NCBI GenBank assembly: GCA_963728965.1
Contig: CAVSMH010000002.1
Location: forward strand, 310,001 to 374,000
DNA length: 64,000 nt
Source: DASQZT01 sp963728965
Lineage (GTDB): Bacteria > Acidobacteriota > Terriglobia > Bryobacterales > Bryobacteraceae
Direction: 5' to 3'
The notes below the pieces were generated by a model. That model did no database searches, was not told the DNA's origin, and was given only the letters and a program-made list of their open reading frames with translations. Position numbers and translations under genes: made by a program. Below, piece by piece: positions 24,348 through 33,413 of this stretch (position 1 is the stretch's first letter; each line of letters begins with the position of its first letter).

Positions 24348-25222
24348 GATTCTCTCTTCCTGCTCGCATAGGGCGAGAAAAATTCATGGAACATGGCGCG
24401 CCTCTGCTCGGGATTCACATGGCGCGCCGCACCCGGCGCGAAGACGCCGCCATCGGCCGCCACCCCCTCCTGCTGCTGGAGAAACTCGTTCATCCGCCCC
24501 TGCTCCTCCTCGATCCAGCAGCGCGCGGCGGCACCTCCAATCAGGTCCTTCCCGGTCTCCGGCTCGGGCACGCCTTCGAACAGCCAGCCGCCGGTGTACG
24601 GCTCCGCGGTGATGCGCGAAGGATCGGCCCGCAGGTACAGATTGCACTTGGTCAGCAGGAGCGGATTCGGAAACACGAGTTCCAGATCGACTCCATCGAC
24701 TGTTAACACGGCGGTGGGGCGATGCCGGCCTTTCAGCCAGACATAGCCGATGCGGTCTATCTTGCCCAGCGTGCGGCTCAGAAACGCATCGATTCCGGCG
24801 TGACACAGGCCATCCTCTGTAACATCGAGCCACAAGTGATTCGCGGAATACGCCAGCCACTCCGGCATGTCCAACCCATCCACTTCGTTTGGCGCAATTG
24901 GCGGATGGGCCATGCCGAGGTACAGTTCGCAATACCGGAAGCTGTCGTTCCCGCACCGCGAGAGGAGCGACTCGCTGTACGGCACGAACTTCGCCACCGG
25001 AGCCGCTCCGCAGTACTGCATAAGCGACTCGTGGAGGTAAGGGCAGTTGGCCGAGGGCGCGGCACCGGGCATCGCCGCCGCCCGGTATGCCGCGCACGCG
25101 GTATGCGCCGCGGAAGAGCACTTCTCATCCGTGCCGGCGGCCTGCGCCAGAGGGATGAGTTTCCTCACCGAGGCGATCCGGCAGTATTTGACCTGGGCTT
25201 CTTTCAGGAAGGGGCAGGTCAT
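24344..25222 (-). CDS. H-protein-like protein with Cys-rich N-terminus, no lipoyl lysine
   Basis: A 292-residue protein. Residues 1-110 contain repeated cysteine motifs (MTCPFLKEAQVKYC, ANCPYLHESLMQYC, and further Cys around 35-45 and 85-95); the two CPxLxExxxxYC units look like an internal repeat. Residues about 130-250 resemble a glycine cleavage H domain (NHLWLDVTEDGLCHAGIDAF, then GGWLFEGV near the end), but the stretch where the lipoyl lysine belongs reads LELVFPNPLLLTKCNLYL and lacks the motif. No signal peptide is seen. It precedes the pentaheme gene with a 4-bp overlap, so it belongs to the Qrc-like operon. A Cys-rich head on an H-like barrel suggests metal or cluster binding. Function unknown. 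Confidence 0.7.
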   Translation of the reverse strand: MTCPFLKEAQVKYCRIASVRKLIPLAQAAGTDEKCSSAAHTACAAYRAAAMPGAAPSANCPYLHESLMQYCGAAPVAKFVPYSESLLSRCGNDSFRYCELYLGMAHPPIAPNEVDGLDMPEWLAYSANHLWLDVTEDGLCHAGIDAFLSRTLGKIDRIGYVWLKGRHRPTAVLTVDGVDLELVFPNPLLLTKCNLYLRADPSRITAEPYTGGWLFEGVPEPETGKDLIGGAAARCWIEEEQGRMNEFLQQQEGVAADGGVFAPGAARHVNPEQRRAMFHEFFSPYASRKRES

Positions 25223-25227
25223 AAGAA

Positions 25228-25488
25228 CTACCGTTCTTCTTTCTGCCCCAGATCTTCGCCGCCATCGGCCATGGTGACGCCGAGCCCGGGGACGTTGAAC
25301 GCGTGACCATCGTAGCCGGCGACCAAGTGGGCCACCTCGGAATCCAGCTTGGACAGCGCGGATTTCTTTTTGCGCCTGGAGGCCAGTTCCTGCAGCACGC
25401 CAAACCCTACGGCGGCGCAGGCCAGCAGGGTCAACAGGCCCAGCGCGATATTCATGAAATTCAACCAGTACGTGGATGGATCGCTCAC
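25228..25488 (-). CDS. Small single-helix membrane protein, first gene of Qrc-like operon
   Basis: An 86-residue protein starting at GTG 25488, with one strong membrane helix (about residues 12-33, IALGLLTLLACAAVGFGVLQ) followed by a basic stretch (SRRKKKSALSK) and an acidic tail (GGEDLGQKEER). By the positive-inside rule the C-terminus faces the cytoplasm. I do not recognise a family. The KKKSALSKLDSEVAHLVAGYDGH segment might contact the H-like protein encoded 5 bp downstream. It is the first gene of the seven-gene operon. A small accessory subunit or assembly factor is the most that can be said. The gene is supported by operon spacing and by a clean membrane pattern. Confidence 0.65.
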   Translation of the reverse strand: MSDPSTYWLNFMNIALGLLTLLACAAVGFGVLQELASRRKKKSALSKLDSEVAHLVAGYDGHAFNVPGLGVTMADGGEDLGQKEER

Positions 25489-25832
25489 AAGAGACTTCTC
25501 CCTTCACCGGTCTATATTGCAGCCCGTATGCCATGCACAAAAGGAAGGAGTTACGCGCCGCCGCGAGGCGCGAATGCCGGAATACCAGATTCGTTAATCG
25601 GAAATTCCGACACGTGCGGCGATGTCTCTGAGCACGCGCCGTCGCCACTCCGGCCACCGCCGCCGCGCCGAACCGTCCCGCGCCAGCCCGCGGAAATCGG
25701 TATCCGCTCCCCGAACCGCGAACGGCATCCCCCGATACACGATCGCCTTCACCGAACGCCTGTTGGGTGATTTGATTGCTCATGAACCTGGTAAAGGCAA
25801 CCTCGGAAAAGGGCTTCCTCCGGAGCAATACC
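25489..25832. other. Divergent promoter region with perfect palindrome
   Basis: A 344-bp spacer between the Qrc-like operon (minus) and the M50 protease (plus). It holds a perfect 13-bp palindrome, TCGGAAATTCCGA at 25598-25610, just before CACGTG, a plausible operator. GAAGGGAGAAG on the minus strand (near 25498-25508) may serve the small membrane protein. GTG/ATG-initiated frames run through the region but have random composition and are not called. Confidence 0.4.
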
Positions 25833-26999
25833 ATGTTTGGACGGCGGTTCAAGTTGTTCAACTTATTCGGATTTGAAGTACGCGTGGATGCCAGTTGGCT
25901 GTTCATCGTACTCTTGATCACCTGGTCACTGGCGGTGGGTTACTTCCCGTACCAGTATCATGGCCTCTCCACAAGCGCTTACTGGTGGATGGGAATTGTC
26001 AGCGCGCTCGGACTATTCGGCTCAATCGTCGTGCACGAGTTCTCGCATTCGGTGGTGGCGCGGAGCTATGGCTTGTCGATGAAAGGCATCACCCTTTTCA
26101 TCTTCGGCGGCGTCGCCGAAATGGGAGAAGAGCCTCGCAACGCCAAGACCGAGTTTCTGATGGCCATCGCCGGACCAATTACCAGCATTCTGATCGGCCT
26201 TGTGTTTTACCTCGTCTATCAGGCGACCAAGCCCGTCTGGTCCGCGCCGGTGGTCGGCGTAATCGCCTATTTGGCGTGGATCAACTGGGTGCTGGCCGCT
26301 TTCAACCTCGTTCCCGCGTTCCCATTGGATGGCGGCCGGGTGCTACGGTCCGCACTGTGGCATTGGAAAGGAAATCTCGCGAGCGCCACCCGCATCGCAT
26401 CCAGGATCGGTTCCGGATTCGGAATTGTCCTGATTGTCCTGGCCGTATGGCAGTTGCTGGCAGGCAACTTTATCGGCGCCATGTGGTGGTTCCTGCTCGG
26501 CCTCTTCCTGCGCGGCGCCGCGGAGACTTCGTACCGGCAACTGGTGGTCCGCAGGGTCCTCGAGGGCGAGCCGGTGCGGCGCTTCATGAAAACCGATCCG
26601 GTGACCGTCCCGCCCACTCTTTCTATCGAGGACCTCGTCGAAGGGTACATCTATACCAAGCACTTCAAGATGTTTCCTGTCGTTCAAGAGGGGTCGGAGA
26701 ACCTCGCCGGGTGCGTCACCATTAAAGGTGTAAAGAGCGTGCCTCGCGAGGAGTGGAACCGGCACAGCGTGCAGGAAGTGCTCCAGCCCTGCTCGCCCGA
26801 TAACACCATCAGCCCGGATGCCGATGCGGTCAAAGCCCTAGCGAAGATCAGCAAATCGGGGCAAAGCCGCCTGATGGTGGTGGACCACAATCGCCTGCTG
26901 GGCGTAATTGCGTTGAAAGATCTGATGGGATTTCTGGCAACGAAGCTGGATCTCGAAGGCGATTTCCTGTCCGGCTCGCCGCACGCGATCTCCCGCTGA
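25833..26999 (+). CDS. Site-2-protease-like M50 zinc metalloprotease with CBS domains
   Basis: A 388-residue intramembrane protease. The zinc motif is HEFSHSVVA (about residues 68-76) and the second metal-site motif is NLVPAFPLDGGRVL (about 156-169), both within membrane helices. The C-terminal third (from VRRFMKTDPVTVPPTLSIED to the end) contains paired CBS domains, typical of the bacterial SpoIVFB-like group, where CBS binding of nucleotides regulates cleavage. Substrates are usually membrane-bound regulators; none is indicated here. I chose ATG 25833 because CCGGAG lies 7 nt upstream and homology starts at MFGRRFKLFNLFG; earlier TTG/ATG codons (25776, 25782) add an unsupported leader. Confidence 0.87.
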   Translation: MFGRRFKLFNLFGFEVRVDASWLFIVLLITWSLAVGYFPYQYHGLSTSAYWWMGIVSALGLFGSIVVHEFSHSVVARSYGLSMKGITLFIFGGVAEMGEEPRNAKTEFLMAIAGPITSILIGLVFYLVYQATKPVWSAPVVGVIAYLAWINWVLAAFNLVPAFPLDGGRVLRSALWHWKGNLASATRIASRIGSGFGIVLIVLAVWQLLAGNFIGAMWWFLLGLFLRGAAETSYRQLVVRRVLEGEPVRRFMKTDPVTVPPTLSIEDLVEGYIYTKHFKMFPVVQEGSENLAGCVTIKGVKSVPREEWNRHSVQEVLQPCSPDNTISPDADAVKALAKISKSGQSRLMVVDHNRLLGVIALKDLMGFLATKLDLEGDFLSGSPHAISR

Positions 27000-27023
27000 C
27001 TGCTGCGTTGAGGAATGAGTAGA

Positions 27024-27041
27024 GGCCCGGCGGCCCGGGCC
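27024..27041. terminator. GC-rich hairpin between convergent genes
   Basis: GGCCCGG (27024-27030) pairs with CCGGGCC (27035-27041) across a 4-nt loop, midway between the M50 stop and the gapA stop. There is no U-tract on either strand, so it is at best a weak or factor-assisted terminator. Confidence 0.3.
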
Positions 27042-27049
27042 CCTAACGA

Positions 27050-28057
27050 TCACAGGCCCTTGTTGGCCAGGAATGCAACCAGGTCGACGATGCGGCAGGA
27101 ATAGCCCCACTCGTTGTCGTACCAGGAGACGATCTTCGCCAGGTCGCCGCCCAGCACCTTGGTCAGTTGGGAGTCCACAATCGAGCTGTTCGAATTGTGC
27201 ATCATGTCGGTCGATACGACCGGATCTTCCGTGTAGCCCAGAATGCCCTTCATCCCGTTTTCGGCGGCGGCTTTCAACGCAGCGTTGACTTCCTCGGTCG
27301 TAGTCGGCTTCTCGAGCACCACCACCAGGTCCACCACCGAAACGTTCGGCGTGGGCACGCGCATCGCATACCCGTCCAGCTTGCCCTTCAGTTCCGGCAT
27401 CACCAGGCCGATCGCTTTGGCGGCGCCGGTCGTGGTCGGGATCATGTTCAACGCGGCGGCGCGGGCGCGGCGCAGGTCTTTATGTGGAAAGTCGAGCACG
27501 TTCTGGTCGTTGGTGTAACTGTGGATCGTGGTCATCGACCCCTTCTCGATGCCGAACTTGTCGTACAGCACCTTCACGACCGGCGCCAGACAATTAGTGG
27601 TGCAGGAGGCGTTCGAAATGATGTTGTGCTTGGCCGGGTCGTACATGCTGTCGTTGACGCCCAGCACGATGGTGACGTCCTCGTTCTTGGCTGGAGCGGA
27701 AATGATGACCTTTTTCACCGGCCCGTGCAGGTGCTTGCAGGCTTCCTTGGCGTCGGTGAACTTGCCGGTAGACTCGATGACGATCTGGGCGCCCACGGAT
27801 TCCCAGTCGAGCTGCGCCGGATCCTTGGTCGCGAATACCTTGATTTTCTTGCCGGCCACCGAGATGGAGTCTCCCTCGGCCTTGACCTCTTCGTGGAGCG
27901 TTCCGAGCACCGAGTCGTACTTCAGCAGGTGCGCCAGCGTCTTCGTGTCGGTAAGATCGTTTGCCGCAACGAATTCGATGTCGTTCCGGTGCAGGCCTGC
28001 ACGGACGACGTTGCGGCCGATTCGGCCGAAGCCATTGATTCCAACTTTCACTGCCAT
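27050..28057 (-). CDS. gapA: Glyceraldehyde-3-phosphate dehydrogenase, type I
   Basis: A canonical 335-residue cytosolic GAPDH that oxidises glyceraldehyde 3-phosphate to 1,3-bisphosphoglycerate. It has the Rossmann start VGINGFGRIGRNVVRA, the NAD-contact ANDLTD (Asp favours NAD over NADP), the catalytic SNASCTTNCLAP, TIHSYTNDQNVLD, the phosphate-site RRARAAALNMIPTTTGAA and the C-terminal SWYDNEWGYSCR. The ATG at 28057 is preceded by an AGGAGA ribosome site. It is a stand-alone gene with no pgk or tpi next to it. No residue departs from the active consensus. Confidence 0.96.
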   Translation of the reverse strand: MAVKVGINGFGRIGRNVVRAGLHRNDIEFVAANDLTDTKTLAHLLKYDSVLGTLHEEVKAEGDSISVAGKKIKVFATKDPAQLDWESVGAQIVIESTGKFTDAKEACKHLHGPVKKVIISAPAKNEDVTIVLGVNDSMYDPAKHNIISNASCTTNCLAPVVKVLYDKFGIEKGSMTTIHSYTNDQNVLDFPHKDLRRARAAALNMIPTTTGAAKAIGLVMPELKGKLDGYAMRVPTPNVSVVDLVVVLEKPTTTEEVNAALKAAAENGMKGILGYTEDPVVSTDMMHNSNSSIVDSQLTKVLGGDLAKIVSWYDNEWGYSCRIVDLVAFLANKGL

Positions 28058-28316
28058 TTTGTCTCCTGTTTGAATGAGGGGTCGTTAATTCAAAGGATAT
28101 CAGGAGGCGGGTATCGGCAGCAACTTTCAAACCAGAGCAGAAGCTCCGAAATCCGGCTCGGCCCGCCGGTACCGTTACATTGCGTCATAATGGTGAGTTA
28201 GGCAAACATACCGATCCCACGATGGCGACCCGACTCTCCGCCGCGCACGAATTTTGGTGGCGGACCGCGACCGTGCACGAACGGTTAAGCGCCTGAACGA
28301 AGGAAAGGAGTTCCGC

Positions 28317-29693
28317 ATGTCCGTCGAAAACGATTCTCTGGCTCGCAGAGATTTTCTCAAATCCGTAGGCGCCGCCGGCCTCACGCTCGGCGCCGCCAAT
28401 TCCGCGTTAGCCGCAAAAAGCGGCAGTAAGATGACGGGCCGGGTGATCGGCGCCAACGACCGCATCAACCTCGGCGTGATCGGGGTCGGCGGGCGCGGCT
28501 TCGATGACGCCAATTCGTTTACTCATTTTGGCGAGCAGAACAACAACGCCTGCCAGATCGTTGCCGTTTGCGACGTGTATGAAAAACGCAAGCGCGTGGC
28601 CGCGGAGCGCTTCAAGGCAAAAGGATACTCCGATTATCGCGAGTTGCTGAACCAGCCCGATATCGATGCCGTCATCATCGCCACCCCGGACCACTGGCAC
28701 ACCCGGATCGCCCTCGACGCGATGGACAAAGGCAAGGACGTCTACCTCGAAAAGCCTATGACCCACACCAACGACGAGGCACGGGAACTGGTCAACACCG
28801 TCCGGGAATCCAAGCGCATCCTCCAGGTCGGCTCGCAAACCACCTCGGCCGATATTTGGTGGAAGGCCAAGAAAGCCATCGCCGACGGCATGATCGGCCA
28901 GATGATCATGAGCCAGGGATCCTATCACCGCAATTCGGTGGAAGGCGAGTGGAACTGGCCCATCGACGAAGCCGCCGGCCCCGACGGCAAGGGCGACAAT
29001 CACATCGATTGGGACATGTGGCTCGGCTCATCCTTCAAGCTCGCGCCCAAACGCCCATATGACGCCGACCGCTTCTTCCGCTTCCGCAAGTATTGGGACT
29101 ACTCCCAAGGCACGGCCAGCGACCTGTTCTATCATGTCATCGCCCCGCTCAATATCTGCTGGGATGAGCCCCAGTTCCCTTCCAAGGTCACCGCTGCGGG
29201 CGGTCTTTACGTCTTCAAGGAAGGCCCCAAGCGCGAAGTCCCCGACACCTTCCACCTGATGGCCGAATACGCCAAGGGGCATTCCGTCGTGCTGACTTCC
29301 TCCATGGCCAACGATACCCACATTCCCGGAACCATTCGCGGCCACGAAGGCACCATCGTGATGGTGGACCACGGGCAGTTCGAGCGCATGGTCCCGAATA
29401 TCACCGTGAAGCCGCAGGTCCGGCGCGGCCGCGCCATCGGCGGCGAAGCTTACGAGAAGAAGTTCGGCACCAAGGACATCGTGATTCCCATCGATCAGAA
29501 GGACATGATGCAGGCCCACATCGAGAACTTCCTGCATTGCATGCGCACCCGCGAGAAACCGCATCTCGATGTCGAGACCGGCGCCAAAGCCGTAGTCGTG
29601 ATCAACCTCGCCGCCCAGTCCTACCGCGAAGGCAAGACCCTGTACTGGGACGAGAAGAAATGGAAGGCGTCGGAGAAGCCCGTGAAGGCATAA
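28317..29693 (+). CDS. Gfo/Idh/MocA oxidoreductase with Tat signal
   Basis: A 458-residue sugar/inositol dehydrogenase-like protein that begins with a Tat signal (LARRDFLKSVGAAGLTLGAA) and should be exported folded with its nicotinamide cofactor. The Rossmann motif is NLGVIGVGGRGFDDA; the catalytic-Lys motif is DVYLEKPMTHTNDEA, and later SDLFYHVIAPLNICWDEPQF is typical of the acidobacterial/planctomycete exported subgroup. Related exported members act on oligosaccharides or glycosides. I choose ATG 28317 with AAAGGAG at 28304-28310; an upstream frame extension lacks support. Downstream lies a strong terminator and then TonB receptors, in keeping with polysaccharide use. Confidence 0.88.
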   Translation: MSVENDSLARRDFLKSVGAAGLTLGAANSALAAKSGSKMTGRVIGANDRINLGVIGVGGRGFDDANSFTHFGEQNNNACQIVAVCDVYEKRKRVAAERFKAKGYSDYRELLNQPDIDAVIIATPDHWHTRIALDAMDKGKDVYLEKPMTHTNDEARELVNTVRESKRILQVGSQTTSADIWWKAKKAIADGMIGQMIMSQGSYHRNSVEGEWNWPIDEAAGPDGKGDNHIDWDMWLGSSFKLAPKRPYDADRFFRFRKYWDYSQGTASDLFYHVIAPLNICWDEPQFPSKVTAAGGLYVFKEGPKREVPDTFHLMAEYAKGHSVVLTSSMANDTHIPGTIRGHEGTIVMVDHGQFERMVPNITVKPQVRRGRAIGGEAYEKKFGTKDIVIPIDQKDMMQAHIENFLHCMRTREKPHLDVETGAKAVVVINLAAQSYREGKTLYWDEKKWKASEKPVKA

Positions 29694-29721
29694 CCGGCGG
29701 CCACTGGTTGTCATCGAAACC

Positions 29722-29757
29722 CGGGCCCCCCGACCGGTTCGCCGGGAGGCCCGTTTT
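29722..29757 (+). terminator. Intrinsic terminator after the Gfo/Idh gene
   Basis: CGGGCCCCCCGACC (29722-29735) pairs with CGCCGGGAGGCCCG (29740-29753), with few mismatches, followed by TTTT at 29754-29757. It ends the plus-strand unit. The stop of the convergent TonB receptor is 3 bp beyond. Confidence 0.7.
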
Positions 29758-29759
29758 GC

Positions 29760-32700
29760 TCAAAAATAGAACCGCAGGGAAAGCTGCAAGTTCCGCTCGT
29801 TACTCTTCCCGGTCACCTTGCCGAAAGTAGCGCTGGTGGGGTTGAAGTCCGCCCCATTCCAGTTCGGGTGGTTGAAGGCGTCAAACGCCTCGGCGCGGAA
29901 CTGGAAGCCGGACCGTTCATTAATCGCGAACTTCTTGAACAGGCCGATATTCCAGTTCTGGAAGCCGGGATTGTGCACCGGGTTCCGGATTCCCGATTGC
30001 AAGTTGAACGTGCCCTTCGGCGGCGCCGTGAAGATCTTGTTCGCATCCGGACAGGATTGCGCGTTCACTGCGCTCGCTGTGCACACCTGAAACCATTGCG
30101 ACGGATCGTTGGCCCCGGCCGTCGCAAACTGGTGCACGATGTCGGGTTTCTGGTTCATCACCCAGAACTGCCCCGCGCCGCCACAGTCATTCATGTTGCC
30201 GTCCACCCCCACCCCCGCGTAGTCGTTGTTGCTCACGATGGCGCAGGGCGTGCCGGTCTGGAACTGGGTGATGCCGCTGATCTGCCATCCTCCCAGAATG
30301 CGACCGGCCAGATGCGTGTCGTTACGGAAGAACGGCAGTTCGTACAGGTAGTTGATCGCCAGAATGTGAGTCACATCGAATGACGAGAGCCCCCACATGT
30401 TGTGCGCGTCATACGTGTCGGGAATGATGTCGCGCTGTGCCGACCCGCTGTCCATGCTCTTCGAGTACGTGTACGCCACGCCGAACAGCAGCCCCTTCGA
30501 AAACCGCTTGTTGGCGCTGAGCTGGAGCGAGTTGTAAGTGGAACTGGCCACGTTGTCGGTCTCCCGGATGGAGTTGTATCCTTTGTACGGCCGCAACGCG
30601 TCCAGGTTCACGTTCGGATTGGCCTGCACCGTCGCGATGGTCGGCTGGTTGATATCGGCTTCGCGTTGCAGATGCAGCCCGCGCCGGCCCACGTAACCGG
30701 CCGTCACCACGGTATCGAAGCCCACCTCCCGCTCCACCATGAGATTCCAGTTCCACGCCTCCGGATTCTTGAACGCCTTGCTCTGCGTGGTCACCGTCAA
30801 CGGCAGCGAGTTGGCGGCCGTGCCGCCCGGGTTGTCCACGTTGCCGAACGATACGTTGGCGGTGGGCTGGAACGGCGGATTGCCGCCCAGGAAGATCGAA
30901 TCGCTGACCCCCAGCCGCGTGAAGTACCGGCCCACGCCGGCCCGAATCACCGTCTTCGGCGTCCACTGGTACGCAATCCCGAGCCGCGGCTGGATGTCGC
31001 CCCACTGGATGTCCGAGTAGTGTTCATTGACCCCGCGGAAGAGGTAGTTCAGGCTCGGATCGCTGGCCTCCGGAACGCGTCCTACCGCGTCGCTCGGCCA
31101 CCCGCTGCCGGGTATCACCATGCCGTTATAGCGGTCGCCCGAACCCGGCACGATCGTGCCGTTGGTCGGATCCACCGTCACCGCTTTAGCCGGGTCGTAG
31201 AAGCGCGGATCGAACACAATCATGTTCCGCCACAGCGCGCTGTACGGAACGATTACCGTGTACCGCACACCGTAGTCCAGGTGCAGCTTCTGGTTGACTT
31301 TCCATCCATCCTGCGCGAATGCCTCCCACATACTCCCCCGGAAAATGGTATAAGCGCGCTGCCCCAGTTCCGAGTACGTGTCGAACAGCCCCAGCGCGGC
31401 ATTCGCCGCCGCTACACCGCTGGTCGGCTGCCCCGACCGCGCGTCCGTGAAATTGAACTGCCCGTTCTGGTTGTTGGTGCAGGTGGGGCAGGCGCTCACG
31501 TTGATCTCGTCGTTGTCGTTCTCGCCCGACCTCTCGTACAGCACTCCGAACTTCAACGTATGGCTGTTTCGCACCCAGGTGAAGCTGTCGGAAATATCGT
31601 AGATCGGCCCCGACGAGTGCGACGGATATGGACCCCCGCTGAGCGTGGACATGTTCGTCATGTTCACCGTCGGGATGCGGGTGGGAATCAGCTTTCCCTG
31701 CGGAAAAATGTACGGGTAATTCAGACCTACCGTCGTACGATCCAGGAAATTCGCCTGGTCCACCGGAATGTACACGTCGTCCAGGCTCACGGTGGCAAGC
31801 ACTTCATTCACCTTGTTGGGGCTCACCGTCCAGATGTGATTCAGCGAGTTCGTCTGGTTCGGCCGATTGAAATATTTCGGCGTTTCATTCGTGCCGCCGT
31901 CGAGCGGCTGATACTCGAAGAAGGTGTAGTTCATGCGCCGGAACTGGAGACGCTGCCGGTCGGTCAGGTTGAAATCCGCCGCCAGCGTGTCCTTGCGCTG
32001 GTTTTGCGGATGCTTGGCGCTGAAATACCAGTTCTGGTTGCCGTTGATCGGGATGGCCTCGTTCGGGACCGGCCATGCCTTCAGGATCCCCAGCCCGTTC
32101 GGGCTGAGCTGGCTCTGTGGAATCACGTTATTCGGGAACGGCACTCCGGTGAACGGATCTTTGATCGCCACCGCCCTGCCGTAGAAAAAGTTGTTGGCCC
32201 CAGTACCAGAATACCTTGCTCTTGTCCGTGTTGAATTTCCCCGGAATGTAGAACGGTCCCCCCACGTTGTAGCCAAACTGGTTGTACACGATCGGCGCCG
32301 GCCCGTTGGATTGACCGGGCGTGTGGTTGCGCGTCCACGTATTCGAATTGAACTCCGTGTTGCGCACGTACTCGTAGGCAGCGCCGTGAAACTGGTCGGT
32401 GCCGGTTTTGGTGATGATGCGGATCTGACCGCCCGAAGAACGTCCGTACTCCGGAAGATAGCTGGCGGTCAGAATCTGGATCTCCGAAGTCGAGTCCACG
32501 TCCGCCGACCCCAGGCTGGTCCCGTTCGAGCGCGTCCGAACCGCCGGCGCGCCATCGTAGGTGATCAGGCTTTCCGGTGTCCGCGCGCCGTTGATGTTGC
32601 TGGGCCCCTGGCTGAACGCAAACGACAGTCCGGAAAGGTTCCCCCCGCGCGTGCCCGGCACAAGGTTCGCCATGAAAATCGGATTGCGCCCGTTCAGTTC

Positions 32701-33132
32701 GAGCGCATCGATCTGCTGGCGGCCGACGTCGCGCTGCACCGAAGCCGATTCTGTTTGCAGCGCGGCGGCCGACGCCACCACTTCCACGGTCTCCGTCGCG
32801 GCGCCCACCGTCAGGGCGGCGTCCACCGAAAGCGTGGCACTGGGATTCAGCTTATTGGCACTGCTCTCGAATCGTTTGAATCCCTTCGCTTCCACCCCGA
32901 CCGTGTACATGGCCGGCGGCAGGTTGGTAATGATGTAGTAGCCGGAATCGTTGGTCACCGCCTGGCGTTCGAGACCGCTCTGGTTACGAACCGTCACCGT
33001 CGCCCCCGGCACGGTGCCTCCACTCGGGTCCCTCACAAAACCCGAAATGGATCCCACGTCCGACTGGCCAAACGCAGCAATAGCGCACAGCAGAACCAAC
33101 ATTGCCGGGCGCGTTGAACGTACTTGGTTCAT
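29760..33132 (-). pseudogene. Oar-like TonB-dependent receptor, frameshifted
   Basis: An outer-membrane receptor in two overlapping frames. The 5' part, from ATG 33132 (site GGAGGGA upstream), has a signal peptide (MLVLLCAIAAFGQ), a carboxypeptidase-regulatory domain (ISGFVRDPSGGTVPGATVTV), and a plug domain (ELNGRNPIFMANLVPG, SGGQIRIITKTGTDQFHGAA). It runs to KVFWYWGQQLF and then loses frame. The 3' frame resumes at YGRAVAIKDPFTGVPFPNNV and continues through the barrel to the C-terminal LQLSLRFYF, with the terminal aromatic typical of barrels. One extra base in the run at 32185-32189 explains the frame change. Compared with the intact neighbour, about 30 residues (the VPSARMKAGDF region) are also missing at this point, so a real deletion is possible too. 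Confidence 0.8.
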
Positions 33133-33365
33133 TCCTATTTCCCTCCACTGACAAGGCGCTAATTTGGACAGAGCCAAACAGACAAACACCGCCCCTGAAG
33201 CGGCCTGAAGCTACTCATTGGTTGGATTTTACGCGCGAACCGGGAGGGAAAGCGAACTGCTGTGTTGACGAACGGACAGTTCGGGATAGCCATTTTGGGC
33301 CAGGACACCCGCTTGCCGCACGAGTTCTGTGAGGTTCGCTACGCGGGTAACAGGTAGGTATTATC

Positions 33366-33400
33366 CGGCCCACCCGTTGATCCGGGTGGGCCGTCTTTTT
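33366..33400 (+). terminator. Perfect 11-bp hairpin with T-run between the TonB receptors
   Basis: CGGCCCACCCG (33366-33376) pairs perfectly with CGGGTGGGCCG (33383-33393), followed by T5 at 33396-33400. The T-run lies on the plus strand although both flanking receptor genes are on the minus strand, so it would stop antisense transcription into the second receptor; on the minus strand the hairpin would also lie just after its stop at 33414. Confidence 0.6.
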
Positions 33401-33413
33401 GCCGTGCAGGAAG

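Noticed and set aside
30402..32234. 610-residue plus-strand frame antisense to the first TonB receptor
   Set aside because: Antisense shadow with Arg/His/Val-rich composition; the receptor strand carries all recognisable motifs.
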